DNA from: an uncultured bacterium | Lineage (GTDB): Bacteria > Elusimicrobiota > Elusimicrobia > Elusimicrobiales > Elusimicrobiaceae | Assembly (NCBI GenBank): GCA_949298795.1 | Contig: CASFXV010000001.1 | Span: 116,963-180,962 of the forward strand | DNA: 64,000 bases | Reading direction: 5' to 3' | Shown: one piece after another, positions 43,388 through 52,797 of the stretch | How the letters are laid out: each line of letters starts with the position of its first letter | Position numbering within the stretch: position 1 is the first letter of the stretch | Program-made: the position numbers and the translations under genes | The notes under the pieces: model-generated | Seen by the model: only the letters and a program-made list of their open reading frames with translations | Databases searched by the model: none | Told to the model about the DNA's origin: nothing

Positions 43388-45667
43388 ATGGCAACAACAA
43401 ACGTAAAAGGAAAGAAGCTGGTTATCGTAGAATCACCCACCAAGCAAAAAACCATCAGCAAAATCCTCGGGAGCGACTATATTGTGCGCAGCTCCTTTGG
43501 CCATGTGCGGGATTTGCCTTCCAAAGACATCGGCGTGGATATAGACCATAACTTCACCCCTACTTATGTGGCGGTGGAACGCGCCAAAAAATTAATTAAA
43601 GAATTGGAACCTTTAGCCAAAAACGCCAGTGAAATTTACCTGGCTACCGACCCTGACCGCGAAGGGGAAGCCATTGCCTGGCATTTGGTGGAACTGCTAA
43701 AAATTCCGCAGGACCGCTACCAGCGCATTTATTTTCACGAAATTACCCCTTCCGCCATTAAAGAATCCTTTTCCCACGCGCGCAAAATAGATTTAAACTT
43801 GGTGGACGCCCAACAAGCCCGCCGCATTTTGGACCGCATTGTAGGGTATAAACTTTCCCCATTGCTTTGGAAAAAAATCACCTCCGGCTTATCGGCCGGG
43901 AGGGTGCAGTCCGTAGCCGTGCGGCTGCTGGCGGAACGCGCTAAAGAAATTGCCGATTTTAAAGAACAGGAATACTGGACCTTAAACGCCCAGTTTGAAA
44001 AACCCGGCGCCGCCCCCCAATTTTGGGCCCGCGTTTTAAAGTGGGAAGGCAAAAATGTGGAACAAACCACCACCTATCATTTATTTGCCGAAGATTACAA
44101 AGTAAAAACCACCGTATTTAATAAGCCCGAAACGCTGGCCCCCGTCAGCGCGTTGTTGCGCAAGGCGCCCAGCACGGTATTAAAGGTGGAAAAGAAAGCC
44201 GTTAAACAAAAGCCCAAACCGCCTTTTATCACCAGCTCCATGCAGCAGGACGCTTACAACAAGCTGGGGTTCTCTTCCCAAAAAACCATGATGACCGCCC
44301 AAAGCCTGTATGAAGGTATTGCCATTTCCGGCCAAACGGTGGGGTTGATTACTTATATGCGTACGGACTCTTTCAACGTGTCCAAGCTGCTGCAGGAACA
44401 GACCAAAAAATTTATTGCCGCCAAATACGGGGAAGACTTCGTCCCCGCCAAGCCGCCCGTATACAAAAGCAAAGTGATGGGCGCGCAGGAAGCGCACGAA
44501 GCCATTCACCCTACGGACGTAAACCGCACCCCGCAGGCTATGAAACCCTATCTGACGGCGGACCAATATAAATTGTATGAGCTGATTTGGCTGCGCTTTG
44601 TGGCCAGCCAAATGGCCGACGCCGTATTCAACACCGTAACCATAGACATTGCCGGCGGCGGGGACGAAAAACAATGCGTGTTGCGCGCCACGGGAAGAAC
44701 GGTAAAATTCCCGGGGTATTTGTCCATTTACAAAGACGATGAGGACGATTCCGACAAAGAAGAAGGCTCCGCCCTGCTTCCCGTGCTGGCGGAAGGGGAC
44801 CAACTGAACCTGGTGGAACTGGCCAGCAAAGACCACAAAACCACTCCGCCCCCGTGCTATAACGAAGCCAGCCTCATTAAAACGTTGGAAAAACACGGCA
44901 TTGGCCGCCCGTCCACCTATGCCCCTACCATTAAAACCATTTTAGACCGCAAATACATCGCCCGCCAGCCCAAATCCAACAAACTGATTGCTACGGAACT
45001 GGGCATTACGGTAACGGAAAGCTTGAAAGGATTTTTTAAAGAAATTATGGACCTTTCCTACACCGCCGGCGTGGAAGAACAGCTGGATAAAGTGGCCGAA
45101 GGCAACGAGGGCTGGGTAAGCCTGCTGAACGGTTTTTACGACAACTTTAAAAAAGAGCTGGACGAAGCAGACAAAGGCATGCAGCGCCCCGCCGCCAAAG
45201 AAACCGATGAAAAATGCCCCATATGCGGCAAAATGATGCTTTTAAAGCACAGCCGCTTTGGGCAGTATTTGGTGTGCAGCGACTCTACCTGCAAAGGCAA
45301 AATCAATTTAACCAGCGAGGGGCAAAAAGTACAGCCCGAAGCCACCAACGAAGTGTGCGACAAATGCGGCGCCCCCATGGTGATACGCACCGGGCGACGG
45401 GGTAAATTTATGGCGTGTTCGGCCTATCCTAAGTGTAAAAACACCTATTCCATAGACGCCGAAGGGCACAAAGTGGCTTCCACCGGCCCCATTGTTACCA
45501 GCGTTTTGTGCGAAAAATGCGGCAAACCCATGGTGCTAAGAAGCTCCAAACGCGGATACTTTTTAGGCTGTTCCGGGTATCCGAAATGCAAAACCATTGT
45601 GAATATTTCCGATGAAGAAATAGCCAAAATAAAAGCGGAGCACGAAAAGAAAAACTCCGCCCAGTAA
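43388..45667 (+). CDS. topA: DNA topoisomerase I
   Basis: A 759-residue type IA enzyme that relaxes negative supercoils. The TOPRIM domain carries LVIVESPTK and the DPDREGE metal site (D88, D90). Active-site tyrosine is Y323 in ITYMRTDSF. Three C-terminal zinc fingers of the topo I kind (CPICGKMM...CSDSTC, CDKCGAPM...CSAYPKC, CEKCGKPM...CSGYPKC) follow from about residue 607. An AAGGATG ribosome-binding site precedes the ATG. The xer gene starts 4 nt after. Confidence 0.97.
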   Translation: MATTNVKGKKLVIVESPTKQKTISKILGSDYIVRSSFGHVRDLPSKDIGVDIDHNFTPTYVAVERAKKLIKELEPLAKNASEIYLATDPDREGEAIAWHLVELLKIPQDRYQRIYFHEITPSAIKESFSHARKIDLNLVDAQQARRILDRIVGYKLSPLLWKKITSGLSAGRVQSVAVRLLAERAKEIADFKEQEYWTLNAQFEKPGAAPQFWARVLKWEGKNVEQTTTYHLFAEDYKVKTTVFNKPETLAPVSALLRKAPSTVLKVEKKAVKQKPKPPFITSSMQQDAYNKLGFSSQKTMMTAQSLYEGIAISGQTVGLITYMRTDSFNVSKLLQEQTKKFIAAKYGEDFVPAKPPVYKSKVMGAQEAHEAIHPTDVNRTPQAMKPYLTADQYKLYELIWLRFVASQMADAVFNTVTIDIAGGGDEKQCVLRATGRTVKFPGYLSIYKDDEDDSDKEEGSALLPVLAEGDQLNLVELASKDHKTTPPPCYNEASLIKTLEKHGIGRPSTYAPTIKTILDRKYIARQPKSNKLIATELGITVTESLKGFFKEIMDLSYTAGVEEQLDKVAEGNEGWVSLLNGFYDNFKKELDEADKGMQRPAAKETDEKCPICGKMMLLKHSRFGQYLVCSDSTCKGKINLTSEGQKVQPEATNEVCDKCGAPMVIRTGRRGKFMACSAYPKCKNTYSIDAEGHKVASTGPIVTSVLCEKCGKPMVLRSSKRGYFLGCSGYPKCKTIVNISDEEIAKIKAEHEKKNSAQ

Positions 45668-45671
45668 ACAT

Positions 45672-46547
45672 ATGGAAAAATGGGTACAGGCGTTTTTATT
45701 GCATTTGGAAAATAAAAACTTTTCACCCAATACGGTAAAAAGCTACCGGGCTGACTTGCGTGAATTTACGGACTATACAAAAAAACGCAAGGTGGACGAT
45801 TTAAAATTTTTTACGTCAGCCGTTATTCGTTCTTTTTTAGCGTCGCTTCCCAAAGAAGACGCCCGCAACACGGTGCTTCGCAAGATAGCGGCTTTGCGCA
45901 GTTTTGCGGCATATTTAATGCGCCAAGGGGAGTTGGCGCGCAACCCGTTTAAATTGCTGCCGGCGCCCAAACGCCAGAAGCTGCTGCCCAAGTTTTTAAC
46001 CCAGGAAGAAGTGGAACGTTTGTTGGGCACCGCCGCCAACAGCCATTTGGCCGCGCGCGACAAAGCGCTGTTTGAGCTGATGTATTCCAGCGGGTTAAGA
46101 CGCAGTGAAATCACCGGGCTTAAAATAAAAGACGTGGATTTTTTTAACGGGCTGGTAAAAGTTTTCGGCAAAGGAAGCAAAGAACGCCTGGTGCCCGTAA
46201 CGGACGCGGCATTAAAAGCGTTAAAAGATTATCTGGCCTGCCGGGTGAATCCGGCGCCGGAGGACGCGCTCTTTTTAAACAACCGCGGAACCCCGCTTAC
46301 CGGAGACGGGCTGGCCTATATTTTTAAAAATACGGCTATCAGCGCCCATTTGGCCCGGCGGGTCACCCCGCACAGTTTGCGGCATTCTTTTGCCACGCAT
46401 CTTTTAAATAACGGGTGCGATTTGCGCAGCCTGCAGGAAATGCTGGGGCATAAAAGCCTGGCGGCTACGCAGGTATACACGCATGTATCGCTGGATAAAT
46501 TAAAAAGCGTATACCAAAGCGCCCACCCTAAAAACAAGGAGAATTGA
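45672..46547 (+). CDS. xerC: Tyrosine recombinase XerC/XerD
   Basis: A 291-residue chromosomal dimer-resolution recombinase, not a phage integrase. The N-terminal SAM-like domain is followed by the catalytic domain: R143 (GLRRSEI), K167 (GKGSKERLV), H234 and R237 (HSLRHSF), H260 (GHKSL) and Y269 (VYTHV). It follows topA by 4 nt, in the dprA-topA-xerC order seen in many bacteria, which favours the XerC name, though XerD cannot be excluded from sequence alone. Full set of catalytic residues, no truncation. Confidence 0.93.
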   Translation: MEKWVQAFLLHLENKNFSPNTVKSYRADLREFTDYTKKRKVDDLKFFTSAVIRSFLASLPKEDARNTVLRKIAALRSFAAYLMRQGELARNPFKLLPAPKRQKLLPKFLTQEEVERLLGTAANSHLAARDKALFELMYSSGLRRSEITGLKIKDVDFFNGLVKVFGKGSKERLVPVTDAALKALKDYLACRVNPAPEDALFLNNRGTPLTGDGLAYIFKNTAISAHLARRVTPHSLRHSFATHLLNNGCDLRSLQEMLGHKSLAATQVYTHVSLDKLKSVYQSAHPKNKEN

Positions 46548-46551
46548 TTTT

Positions 46552-47517
46552 ATGATTGGTATCGGCGTAGATATTGGAGGAACCTTTGTAAAAGTGTTTG
46601 TAATGAACGAACACGGGGAAATTTTCCGTCAGGAAAAAATGGAAACAAACTACAGCAAAGGGCCAAAATTTTTTCTGCAGCAAATAGCGGATTATATTAA
46701 CAAAATCCAACAAGAATTTGCTGACCAACGGGTAGCGGTAGGCATCGGCGCGCCGGGAGACGTGGATAACCAAAAAGGCGTTTTGCGCTATAACCCCAAT
46801 TTAAAATTTAAAGACGTGAACGACTGGCCCATCGCCCGCATTATTAAAGAATTAACCGGCATTACCCCCTCCGTTGCTAACGACGCCACCTTAGCCGCTT
46901 GGGGCGTGTATGAAAAAGAATTAAACCGCCAAGGCACCAATGTATTGGTAGTTACTTTAGGTACGGGCGTTGGCGGCGGGCTGATTTTAAACAGGGAGCT
47001 GTTCCAAGGCTCTAACGGTACCGCCGGAGAAATAGGCCACACCAAAATAGCAGATGTACACAACGGCCCTTTATGCGGCTGCGGGGACCGGGGATGCCTG
47101 GAAGCGTTTGTGGGGACTATTGGCATTAAACGCCGGGTGATGGAAGCGGTGATGGACGCGCCGGAATCCGAACTGGCCAAAATGGTAGAGGCGGAAAAAG
47201 ATTTTAAAATAGAGCTGGTTTCCCGCGCCGCGCAGAAAGGCTGCCCCGCCGCCAAAAAAGTGTGGGAAGACACCGGTTTTTACTTAGGCATTGGTCTAGC
47301 CAATTTCTGCCTCACGCTGGATGTGGATACAATCGTTTTAGCGGGGGGGGTATCCGGGGCTTCTCAATACTTTATGCCTTCTTTAAAACGCGTGTTGGAA
47401 CAACAACAAATACAAACCCCGTTTAAGAAGCTTAAATTAATCACTTCGTCCAACCCCAATATCGGAGGCATCGGCGCGGCGATGTATGCGATCCACCAGG
47501 CATTAGTACACCCATGA
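46552..47517 (+). CDS. ROK-family sugar kinase (glucokinase-like)
   Basis: A 321-residue cytoplasmic kinase. Phosphate loop DIGGTFVK (7-14), catalytic D111 in NDATLAAWG, E160 and H163 (GEIGHTKI), and the ROK zinc ligands C175, C177 and C182 in CGCGDRGCLEAF. It most likely phosphorylates glucose, feeding glycolysis and glycogen made by the GH57 branch enzyme, but ROK kinases also take N-acetylmannosamine and other sugars. It overlaps lptD by 4 nt, and follows xer closely. Confidence 0.92.
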   Translation: MIGIGVDIGGTFVKVFVMNEHGEIFRQEKMETNYSKGPKFFLQQIADYINKIQQEFADQRVAVGIGAPGDVDNQKGVLRYNPNLKFKDVNDWPIARIIKELTGITPSVANDATLAAWGVYEKELNRQGTNVLVVTLGTGVGGGLILNRELFQGSNGTAGEIGHTKIADVHNGPLCGCGDRGCLEAFVGTIGIKRRVMEAVMDAPESELAKMVEAEKDFKIELVSRAAQKGCPAAKKVWEDTGFYLGIGLANFCLTLDVDTIVLAGGVSGASQYFMPSLKRVLEQQQIQTPFKKLKLITSSNPNIGGIGAAMYAIHQALVHP

Positions 47518-49673
47518 AGAAATTAACCGCTTTTTTGCTTGCCTGTATACTGTCCTGTGCGGCCTACGCACAAGAAAAACAACTGCCCGCCCCTCCCGGG
47601 GAGGACGGTTTTGTTTATTTTACCGCTGACAAAGCCAATGTGGACCCTGTTGCCAAAACAGTAAATTTGGAAGGCAACGTAACCATTGTACAGGAAACGA
47701 AAGATAAAAAACGCCGCGTAGTAACGGGTGAAAGCATTACCTTGGACCAAGCCAGAACGGAAATTTCCTCCGTAGGGCCTATGACGGTAAAATCCTCCGG
47801 CGCCACTCTGCAGGGGGAAAATATGTCCGTCAATTACACAACCAAAGATTATTGGGCGGAAAATATTACTACGGAATATCCCCCCCTGCGGGTTATCAGC
47901 GCCAAAGAAATATCTTCCGTAGGCGGAAAAGAAACCCTGCGGGGCGCCACCTTGACTTGCTGCGACAATCCGGACCCGCACTATACCCTATCCGTAGGAA
48001 AGCTGACCGTTTCCCCCAAAAAACGCATTTTTGGCACCAATGCCGTTATGCGGCTGGACGGGTTCCCGGTGATGTATTTGCCGGTTTTTTGGCGTTCTTT
48101 AAAAACCGAAAAGCCCTTCGCCACCCATGTAGATTTTTCCCAAAGCAACAAGGTGGGGTTTGGCGTTTTAACTTCCACCGTGTTTGACCCCGTACTGGGG
48201 TTTAGACCCAAATTAAATTTGGATTATTACACCAAATCCGGCCTGGGTATCGGCACGGAAATCACTGCCATTACCACCCCCACTTTAAAAGGCAGCGGCG
48301 AGTTTTATTATATTCACGATAAAGCCAGCCCCATTGAGCTGGGCAAAGAAGAAATAAACCGCTGGGGCCTGCGCGGCGGATATTGGTGGGAAATTGCGGA
48401 TTCTTCTGACCAATTAAACAATGAAACCGGCTCCCTATACCAACTGCAGACGCAGTTTCGTATGGTGTCTGACCCGTATTTTAACGACTCTTTCTTCCGC
48501 GGCAACCCCTATATTTTTATGCCGGACCAGCAAACCAACTTGTCAGTATCGCGCCAGACGCGCCGCTCTACCTTGCGCGTCAATTACGACCAACAAGACA
48601 TTTATAATAGCCGAGAAAATAAATTTATAGCCCAAACCCGCACTCTGCCGGAAATAAAATACATCATGCACCCGGTAAACTTTTTGGGGCTGGCCAACCG
48701 CATAGAATCCAACTTCAACAATACTTCTTATATGGAAGAAGACTTCCGCCAAAGCGGTAACGCCCGCTGGACCGGGGAAAGAGCTTTCCGCCTGGCCCGC
48801 GGTTTAACCATCACCCCGGCTGTGTTTTACGACCAAACCATCACCTTTGCGGACCCGCAATACCAAGATAAAGACGCCTGGGTGGGCCGCGTAGGAACGG
48901 ATTTTAACGTACAGACGGAAACCTTTCTGGGTACTACGGATTTTGGATACCGTTTTACTAAACGCCTGTCTACCGGTACGCTCAGTACAGACCACGATTC
49001 CTTAGATAAAGGCATTGAAGAAAACATTTTGTATTTAACCAATTATTACCGCCCCACGTTTGACACGTACGTCCGTTTTGGCACCGGGTTCAACCTTTCC
49101 AACACTAAGTTAAACCTGCAAACCGGGCAGCTGCAACAAGTAAACTGGGACCACCTAAAAAGCCGCATTGAGCCTTTATTGTTGGAAGCCGGATACAATT
49201 CCCCCGGGGGGGCCTTCCGCTTCTTTGTGCAGGACTTGTATGATTTAGAAGAAAAAAATCAGGCTTTTATTACGCAGATGGACTTTATTTATAAACGGCA
49301 GATTTTTGGCCTCGGCTTAAATAACTTTGCCGACCACCAAGACCCCAACTCCCGTTACCGCACGTATTCGGACGAATACACTTTTACCACATCGCTGGGG
49401 ATTCGCCCCAACAACCCAAAATGGTTTATGGACGCGGGGATAGATTTCCGCATTAAAGACGACAGTTTAATAGGTTTTAACAAAATGCTGCGTTTTTCCT
49501 ATACTTTCCACGACGCCAGGGCCGAATTTACCGTGCGGGACCGCAATGACAACCTGTCTTTCGCTTTCCGCATTAATATCCTGTGCGGCGGAGACCCCCG
49601 CAAACAAAAAGCCCTGCCGGAAGACAATTACTGGTATCCCTGGCGCGGCGCCAACGATTTAAGAGACATGTAA
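47514..49673 (+). CDS. lptD: LPS-assembly outer-membrane protein LptD
   Basis: A 719-residue exported protein that forms the LPS translocon. Signal cut near AYA-QEK. The N-terminal OstA/LptA-like beta-jellyroll (FTADKANVDPVAKTVNLEGNVTIVQ and repeats to about 190) precedes a large beta barrel. A CC pair (LTCCDNPDP near residue 147) and a C-terminal cysteine (ILCGGDPRKQ) match the LptD disulfide pattern. Overlaps the ROK gene start by 4 nt (ATGA). No lptE is adjacent. Confidence 0.94.
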   Translation: MKKLTAFLLACILSCAAYAQEKQLPAPPGEDGFVYFTADKANVDPVAKTVNLEGNVTIVQETKDKKRRVVTGESITLDQARTEISSVGPMTVKSSGATLQGENMSVNYTTKDYWAENITTEYPPLRVISAKEISSVGGKETLRGATLTCCDNPDPHYTLSVGKLTVSPKKRIFGTNAVMRLDGFPVMYLPVFWRSLKTEKPFATHVDFSQSNKVGFGVLTSTVFDPVLGFRPKLNLDYYTKSGLGIGTEITAITTPTLKGSGEFYYIHDKASPIELGKEEINRWGLRGGYWWEIADSSDQLNNETGSLYQLQTQFRMVSDPYFNDSFFRGNPYIFMPDQQTNLSVSRQTRRSTLRVNYDQQDIYNSRENKFIAQTRTLPEIKYIMHPVNFLGLANRIESNFNNTSYMEEDFRQSGNARWTGERAFRLARGLTITPAVFYDQTITFADPQYQDKDAWVGRVGTDFNVQTETFLGTTDFGYRFTKRLSTGTLSTDHDSLDKGIEENILYLTNYYRPTFDTYVRFGTGFNLSNTKLNLQTGQLQQVNWDHLKSRIEPLLLEAGYNSPGGAFRFFVQDLYDLEEKNQAFITQMDFIYKRQIFGLGLNNFADHQDPNSRYRTYSDEYTFTTSLGIRPNNPKWFMDAGIDFRIKDDSLIGFNKMLRFSYTFHDARAEFTVRDRNDNLSFAFRINILCGGDPRKQKALPEDNYWYPWRGANDLRDM

Positions 49674-49686
49674 AAGGATGGTTACT

Positions 49687-50256
49687 ATGGCAAACCCATT
49701 GATGTACCACAAACAAGGGTGGATAGAAGTAATCTGCGGCTGTATGTTTTCCGGCAAGACGGAAGAACTCATCCGCCGCGTGCGCACGGCGCTTATCGCC
49801 AAGCAAAAAGTGCAGCTGTTTAATTCTAAAATAGACACGCGCTACGGCATAGACAGCATTACCAGCCACAACCAAAATAAAGTGGCGGCCACATGCGTAA
49901 AAACAGCGGCGGAAATTCTGCCCCTGGTGCAAAAAGACACGCAGGTGGTGGCAATAGACGAAGTCAACTTTTTTGATAAAGCCATTGTGGAAGTATGTGA
50001 AAAACTGGCAAAATCCGGCAAACGCGTGATTGTGGCCGGCCTAGATACGGACTACCGAGCCGAACCCTTTGAAGTGACCGCCGCCTTAATGGCTAAGGCC
50101 GAATATGTAACCAAAAACCTGGCCGTATGCACGAAATGCGGCAACCCGGCCAGTTTTACCCAGCGTATTACCAAAGATACCAAACGCATCGTGGTAGGCA
50201 CGACGGACGCCTATCAAGCCCGCTGCCGCCGTTGTTATAAAAAACCGGCGAAATAA
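49687..50256 (+). CDS. tdk: Thymidine kinase
   Basis: A 189-residue type II thymidine kinase of the salvage pathway. I use the ATG at 49687 (AAGGA 8 nt upstream); the frame at 49678 has no spacing for a ribosome-binding site. P-loop GCMFSGKTEELIRR, Walker B-like VVAIDEVNFF (catalytic Glu in DEVNF), and zinc cysteines CTKCG and CRRC. It follows lptD by 13 nt and may be in the same transcript. Confidence 0.96.
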   Translation: MANPLMYHKQGWIEVICGCMFSGKTEELIRRVRTALIAKQKVQLFNSKIDTRYGIDSITSHNQNKVAATCVKTAAEILPLVQKDTQVVAIDEVNFFDKAIVEVCEKLAKSGKRVIVAGLDTDYRAEPFEVTAALMAKAEYVTKNLAVCTKCGNPASFTQRITKDTKRIVVGTTDAYQARCRRCYKKPAK

Positions 50257-50291
50257 CCTCTTTTAAAACAAGAGCAAGTGCTGTTTTTATG

Positions 50292-50297
50292 TATAAT
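50292..50297 (+). promoter_or_regulatory. -10 box of the RDD gene
   Basis: TATAAT 36 nt upstream of the ATG; no clear -35. AGGAGA ribosome-binding site precedes the start. Confidence 0.4.
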
Positions 50298-50333
50298 AAA
50301 TAAAAATCTTAAAATATTACAGGAGACTTACCC

Positions 50334-51173
50334 ATGCAAAATCCATATGCCAATTTTTGGCGCCGCGTAGCGGCATTTTTAATAGACAATGTTGTGTTGG
50401 CCATTCCCATATGGATACTCACCGGATTCTTTTATATGTACTATATGCCGCAGTTTATGCTTCATAAAACAGAGGAAGAGATGGCGGCGATGTTTCCGTT
50501 ATTGTTTTTGTTCACCATACTGTCCAATTTATTCTTTTTTGTTTTATTTATACTGTACACTTCCATCATGGAAAGCAGCTCCAAACAAGCCACTTTAGGC
50601 AAGATGGCTTTGGGTATTAAAGTAGTGGATAAAAACGGCCAGCGCCTGCGTTTTTGGCACGCCGTGGGGCGCAATTTGGGGAAAGTGGTTTCCTACTTGA
50701 TTATGTATTTTGGCTTTTTTATGGCGGCTTTTACACGCCGCCGCCAAGGCCTGCACGACTTGATGGCCTCCACCTTTGTGGTAAATGAGGGTTATCAGCC
50801 CGGTCAACCATTGCCCGAAGCGCCTTTCCGCACCGGGTGTTTGGTTAGCACGATAGTGGTTATTCTTCTTCCGTTTGTCTTGGGGCTTATCGCCGCTATC
50901 ATGATTCCTTTCTTAGTGGAAAACACCACGCAGCCGGCCCCCGTACGTTTATTGCAGGCGCAGATGAGCGCGCTGCGCTGGGAAAACATAACTCAAGATA
51001 ATCCGCTTCAAGTTAATGACACTTCTTTTTATACGCAGGACGGAGATGTATACGCCACCCGTACACAGCCGGTTCCCTTTACCGTGCTTTTGCCAGCAGG
51101 AGAAAGAACCCTCTGCTGCTTGGAAGATGAAGGAGATTTTTGCCAGTCCAACGAAGTGGAACCTTGCATGTAA
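50334..51173 (+). CDS. RDD-family membrane protein with C-terminal extracytoplasmic tail
   Basis: A 279-residue protein. The RDD domain (first about 150 residues) shows the Arg (FWRRVAAFLIDNVVL) and the Asp pair (IKVVDKNGQ) that name the family, with about three helices. A fourth hydrophobic segment (LGLIAAIMIPFLVEN, 182-196) is followed by an 80-residue tail with four cysteines (CCLEDEG-DFC...C at the end). RDD proteins are poorly understood transporters or ion-exchange proteins. The tail looks like a small disulfide-stabilised periplasmic domain. No close operon partner. Confidence 0.78.
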   Translation: MQNPYANFWRRVAAFLIDNVVLAIPIWILTGFFYMYYMPQFMLHKTEEEMAAMFPLLFLFTILSNLFFFVLFILYTSIMESSSKQATLGKMALGIKVVDKNGQRLRFWHAVGRNLGKVVSYLIMYFGFFMAAFTRRRQGLHDLMASTFVVNEGYQPGQPLPEAPFRTGCLVSTIVVILLPFVLGLIAAIMIPFLVENTTQPAPVRLLQAQMSALRWENITQDNPLQVNDTSFYTQDGDVYATRTQPVPFTVLLPAGERTLCCLEDEGDFCQSNEVEPCM

Positions 51174-51192
51174 GATTATTTCTGCACATACC

Positions 51193-51225
51193 AAAACCCC
51201 GCCTAAACAGCGGGGTTTTATTTTT
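51193..51225 (+). terminator. Terminator of the RDD gene
   Basis: AAAACCCCGC-ctaaaca-GCGGGG-TTTTATTTTTA. Confidence 0.93.
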
Positions 51226-51450
51226 AAAATAAGTATTTTAACAGATATAAACTATCCGGGCTCTTGCGTTTAAAAAACACCTATTTCTTTACCCGCAGTT
51301 TGGCTCCGTCCCCAACTTTATTTTCCATCTGCTCCGGCACATGACGCCGCTACGTTGTTCATTAAACGCCCAATAAACATTCCACGCCTAAACTACGCGC
51401 TCATATCTTTTATTCAAACCCAAACATCTCCGCTCAGTGAGGAGATACCA

Positions 51451-51480
51451 AAAAATAAAACCCCCGGGCACCCGGGGGTT
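51451..51480 (-). terminator. Terminator of the pal-cpoB-tolB operon
   Basis: On the minus strand CCCCCGGG-tg-CCCGGGGG followed by TTTTATTTTTT, 12 nt after the tolB stop. Confidence 0.92.
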
Positions 51481-51491
51481 AAAAACAAAAG

Positions 51492-52790
51492 CTAGAAACT
51501 CCAATGCGGGGTATAGGAATTGCCCTTTAAATCCGCTATCAAGTGCGGGGCGCTGCCGTCCGCGTCCATCACGTACAGCTGGCGTTTGCCGCCGTTGCGC
51601 GTGGTGGTAAAGGCAATGAAACGCCCGTCAGGGGACCAGGTAGGGTCTTCGTTGGTGCCGGCGTCCGTCGTTAAACGGCGGATTTGGGTACCCGTTAAAT
51701 CCACTAGGAAAATATCCATGGGGTGGAACGGCGCCTCCCTCCCGGCAAAAACAATCCATTCCCCGGTGGGGGACCATTGGGGCGTATCGGACCAGTTGAA
51801 ACTGCGCGTTAAGGGGCGGGTTTCGCCCGTTTCCAAATTCATCACATAAATTTGCGGGTTGCCAGCGCGGTTAGACACAAAGGTAATATATTTCCCGTCC
51901 GGAGAGTAAGAGGGGGACCCGTCTACCGACGTTTTATTGGTTAAACGCGTCTTTTTATGGGTTTCCAAATTATACACATAAATGCTGGGGTTTTTCCCGC
52001 CGGAGCTGGTAAATACCAAGGCTTTGCCGTCCGGGGAAACACCGCCGATGAGCGACAGCCCCCCGCGTATAATCACCGGGGCGATTTTACCCATACGCAT
52101 ATCAATGGCAAAAATATCCGGGTTGTCATACTTATAAGTGGTATAGTAAATACGCCCGTCTTTAGACCAGCGGGGCAAAATGGAAATGCTTTTATCACTG
52201 GTTAATTTTTGCAGGTTTTGTCCGTCATAATCCACTACATAAATTTCTTTATGTTTGGTAGCGTCATTGGCAAAGGCAATTTTGGTATCGGCAATGCCCC
52301 GTTTGCCAATCAGGGCGGAAACAATTTGGTCCGCCGCCACATGCGCCAAACGCCGCAGGCTGGCCTGCGTGCCTTTATACGCTTTGGCAAAAACAGCGGT
52401 GCGGGTGCTTACGTCATATACATATAAACGAATCGTATAATTAGGGCTTTCATAAGAAACACTGCCGGAAAGCACATACGCCGCGCCTTGTTTGCCCCAG
52501 GCGCTTACACTGTCGGTAATATGTTTATTATCAAAAGCGGGGCCGTTTTCCTGCACGTCAAAATAGCGCATGTACATTAAATCGGCACGGAGAACTTCCT
52601 GCACTTGCTGTGCGGCTTGCTGGGCTTCCAGCCCCTGCGCTTCAAACGCAGGAATACCAAACCCCGGTACTTTTTGGCTTCCATAGGAAGTAATACCGAT
52701 ATACACATCCGTATTAGGCCGCCCATAGGCGGCGGAAAAAGCTCCGGCGGCGCATACCGCCAGCAATAATAATTTGGCAAGATTTTTCAT
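51492..52790 (-). CDS. tolB: Tol-Pal system periplasmic protein TolB
   Basis: A 432-residue exported protein (signal to about residue 23). The N-terminal alpha/beta domain (about 27-160) is followed by a six-bladed beta propeller with repeated SPDGKYITFVSNRAGNPQIYVMNLETG units. It links Pal to the Tol motor and helps outer-membrane invagination at division. Third gene of the pal-cpoB-tolB operon, starting 7 nt after cpoB. tolQRA are not in this window. Confidence 0.95.
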   Translation of the reverse strand: MKNLAKLLLLAVCAAGAFSAAYGRPNTDVYIGITSYGSQKVPGFGIPAFEAQGLEAQQAAQQVQEVLRADLMYMRYFDVQENGPAFDNKHITDSVSAWGKQGAAYVLSGSVSYESPNYTIRLYVYDVSTRTAVFAKAYKGTQASLRRLAHVAADQIVSALIGKRGIADTKIAFANDATKHKEIYVVDYDGQNLQKLTSDKSISILPRWSKDGRIYYTTYKYDNPDIFAIDMRMGKIAPVIIRGGLSLIGGVSPDGKALVFTSSGGKNPSIYVYNLETHKKTRLTNKTSVDGSPSYSPDGKYITFVSNRAGNPQIYVMNLETGETRPLTRSFNWSDTPQWSPTGEWIVFAGREAPFHPMDIFLVDLTGTQIRRLTTDAGTNEDPTWSPDGRFIAFTTTRNGGKRQLYVMDADGSAPHLIADLKGNSYTPHWSF

Positions 52791-52797
52791 AAATGGG

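Larger units (their letters stand above)
51174..51491. other. Gene-free interval between RDD gene and tolB
   Basis: It holds two terminators (51193-51225 plus, 51451-51480 minus) and between them about 225 nt of mixed sequence with no frame, RNA or repeat that I can support. A short inverted repeat (ATCTCC...GGAGAT, 51426-51446) is present but has no T tract. Confidence 0.5.

Noticed and set aside
45672..46547. Xer-type recombinase as a phage or element integrase
   Set aside because: Compact size, all catalytic residues and the dprA-topA-xer order fit the housekeeping enzyme.
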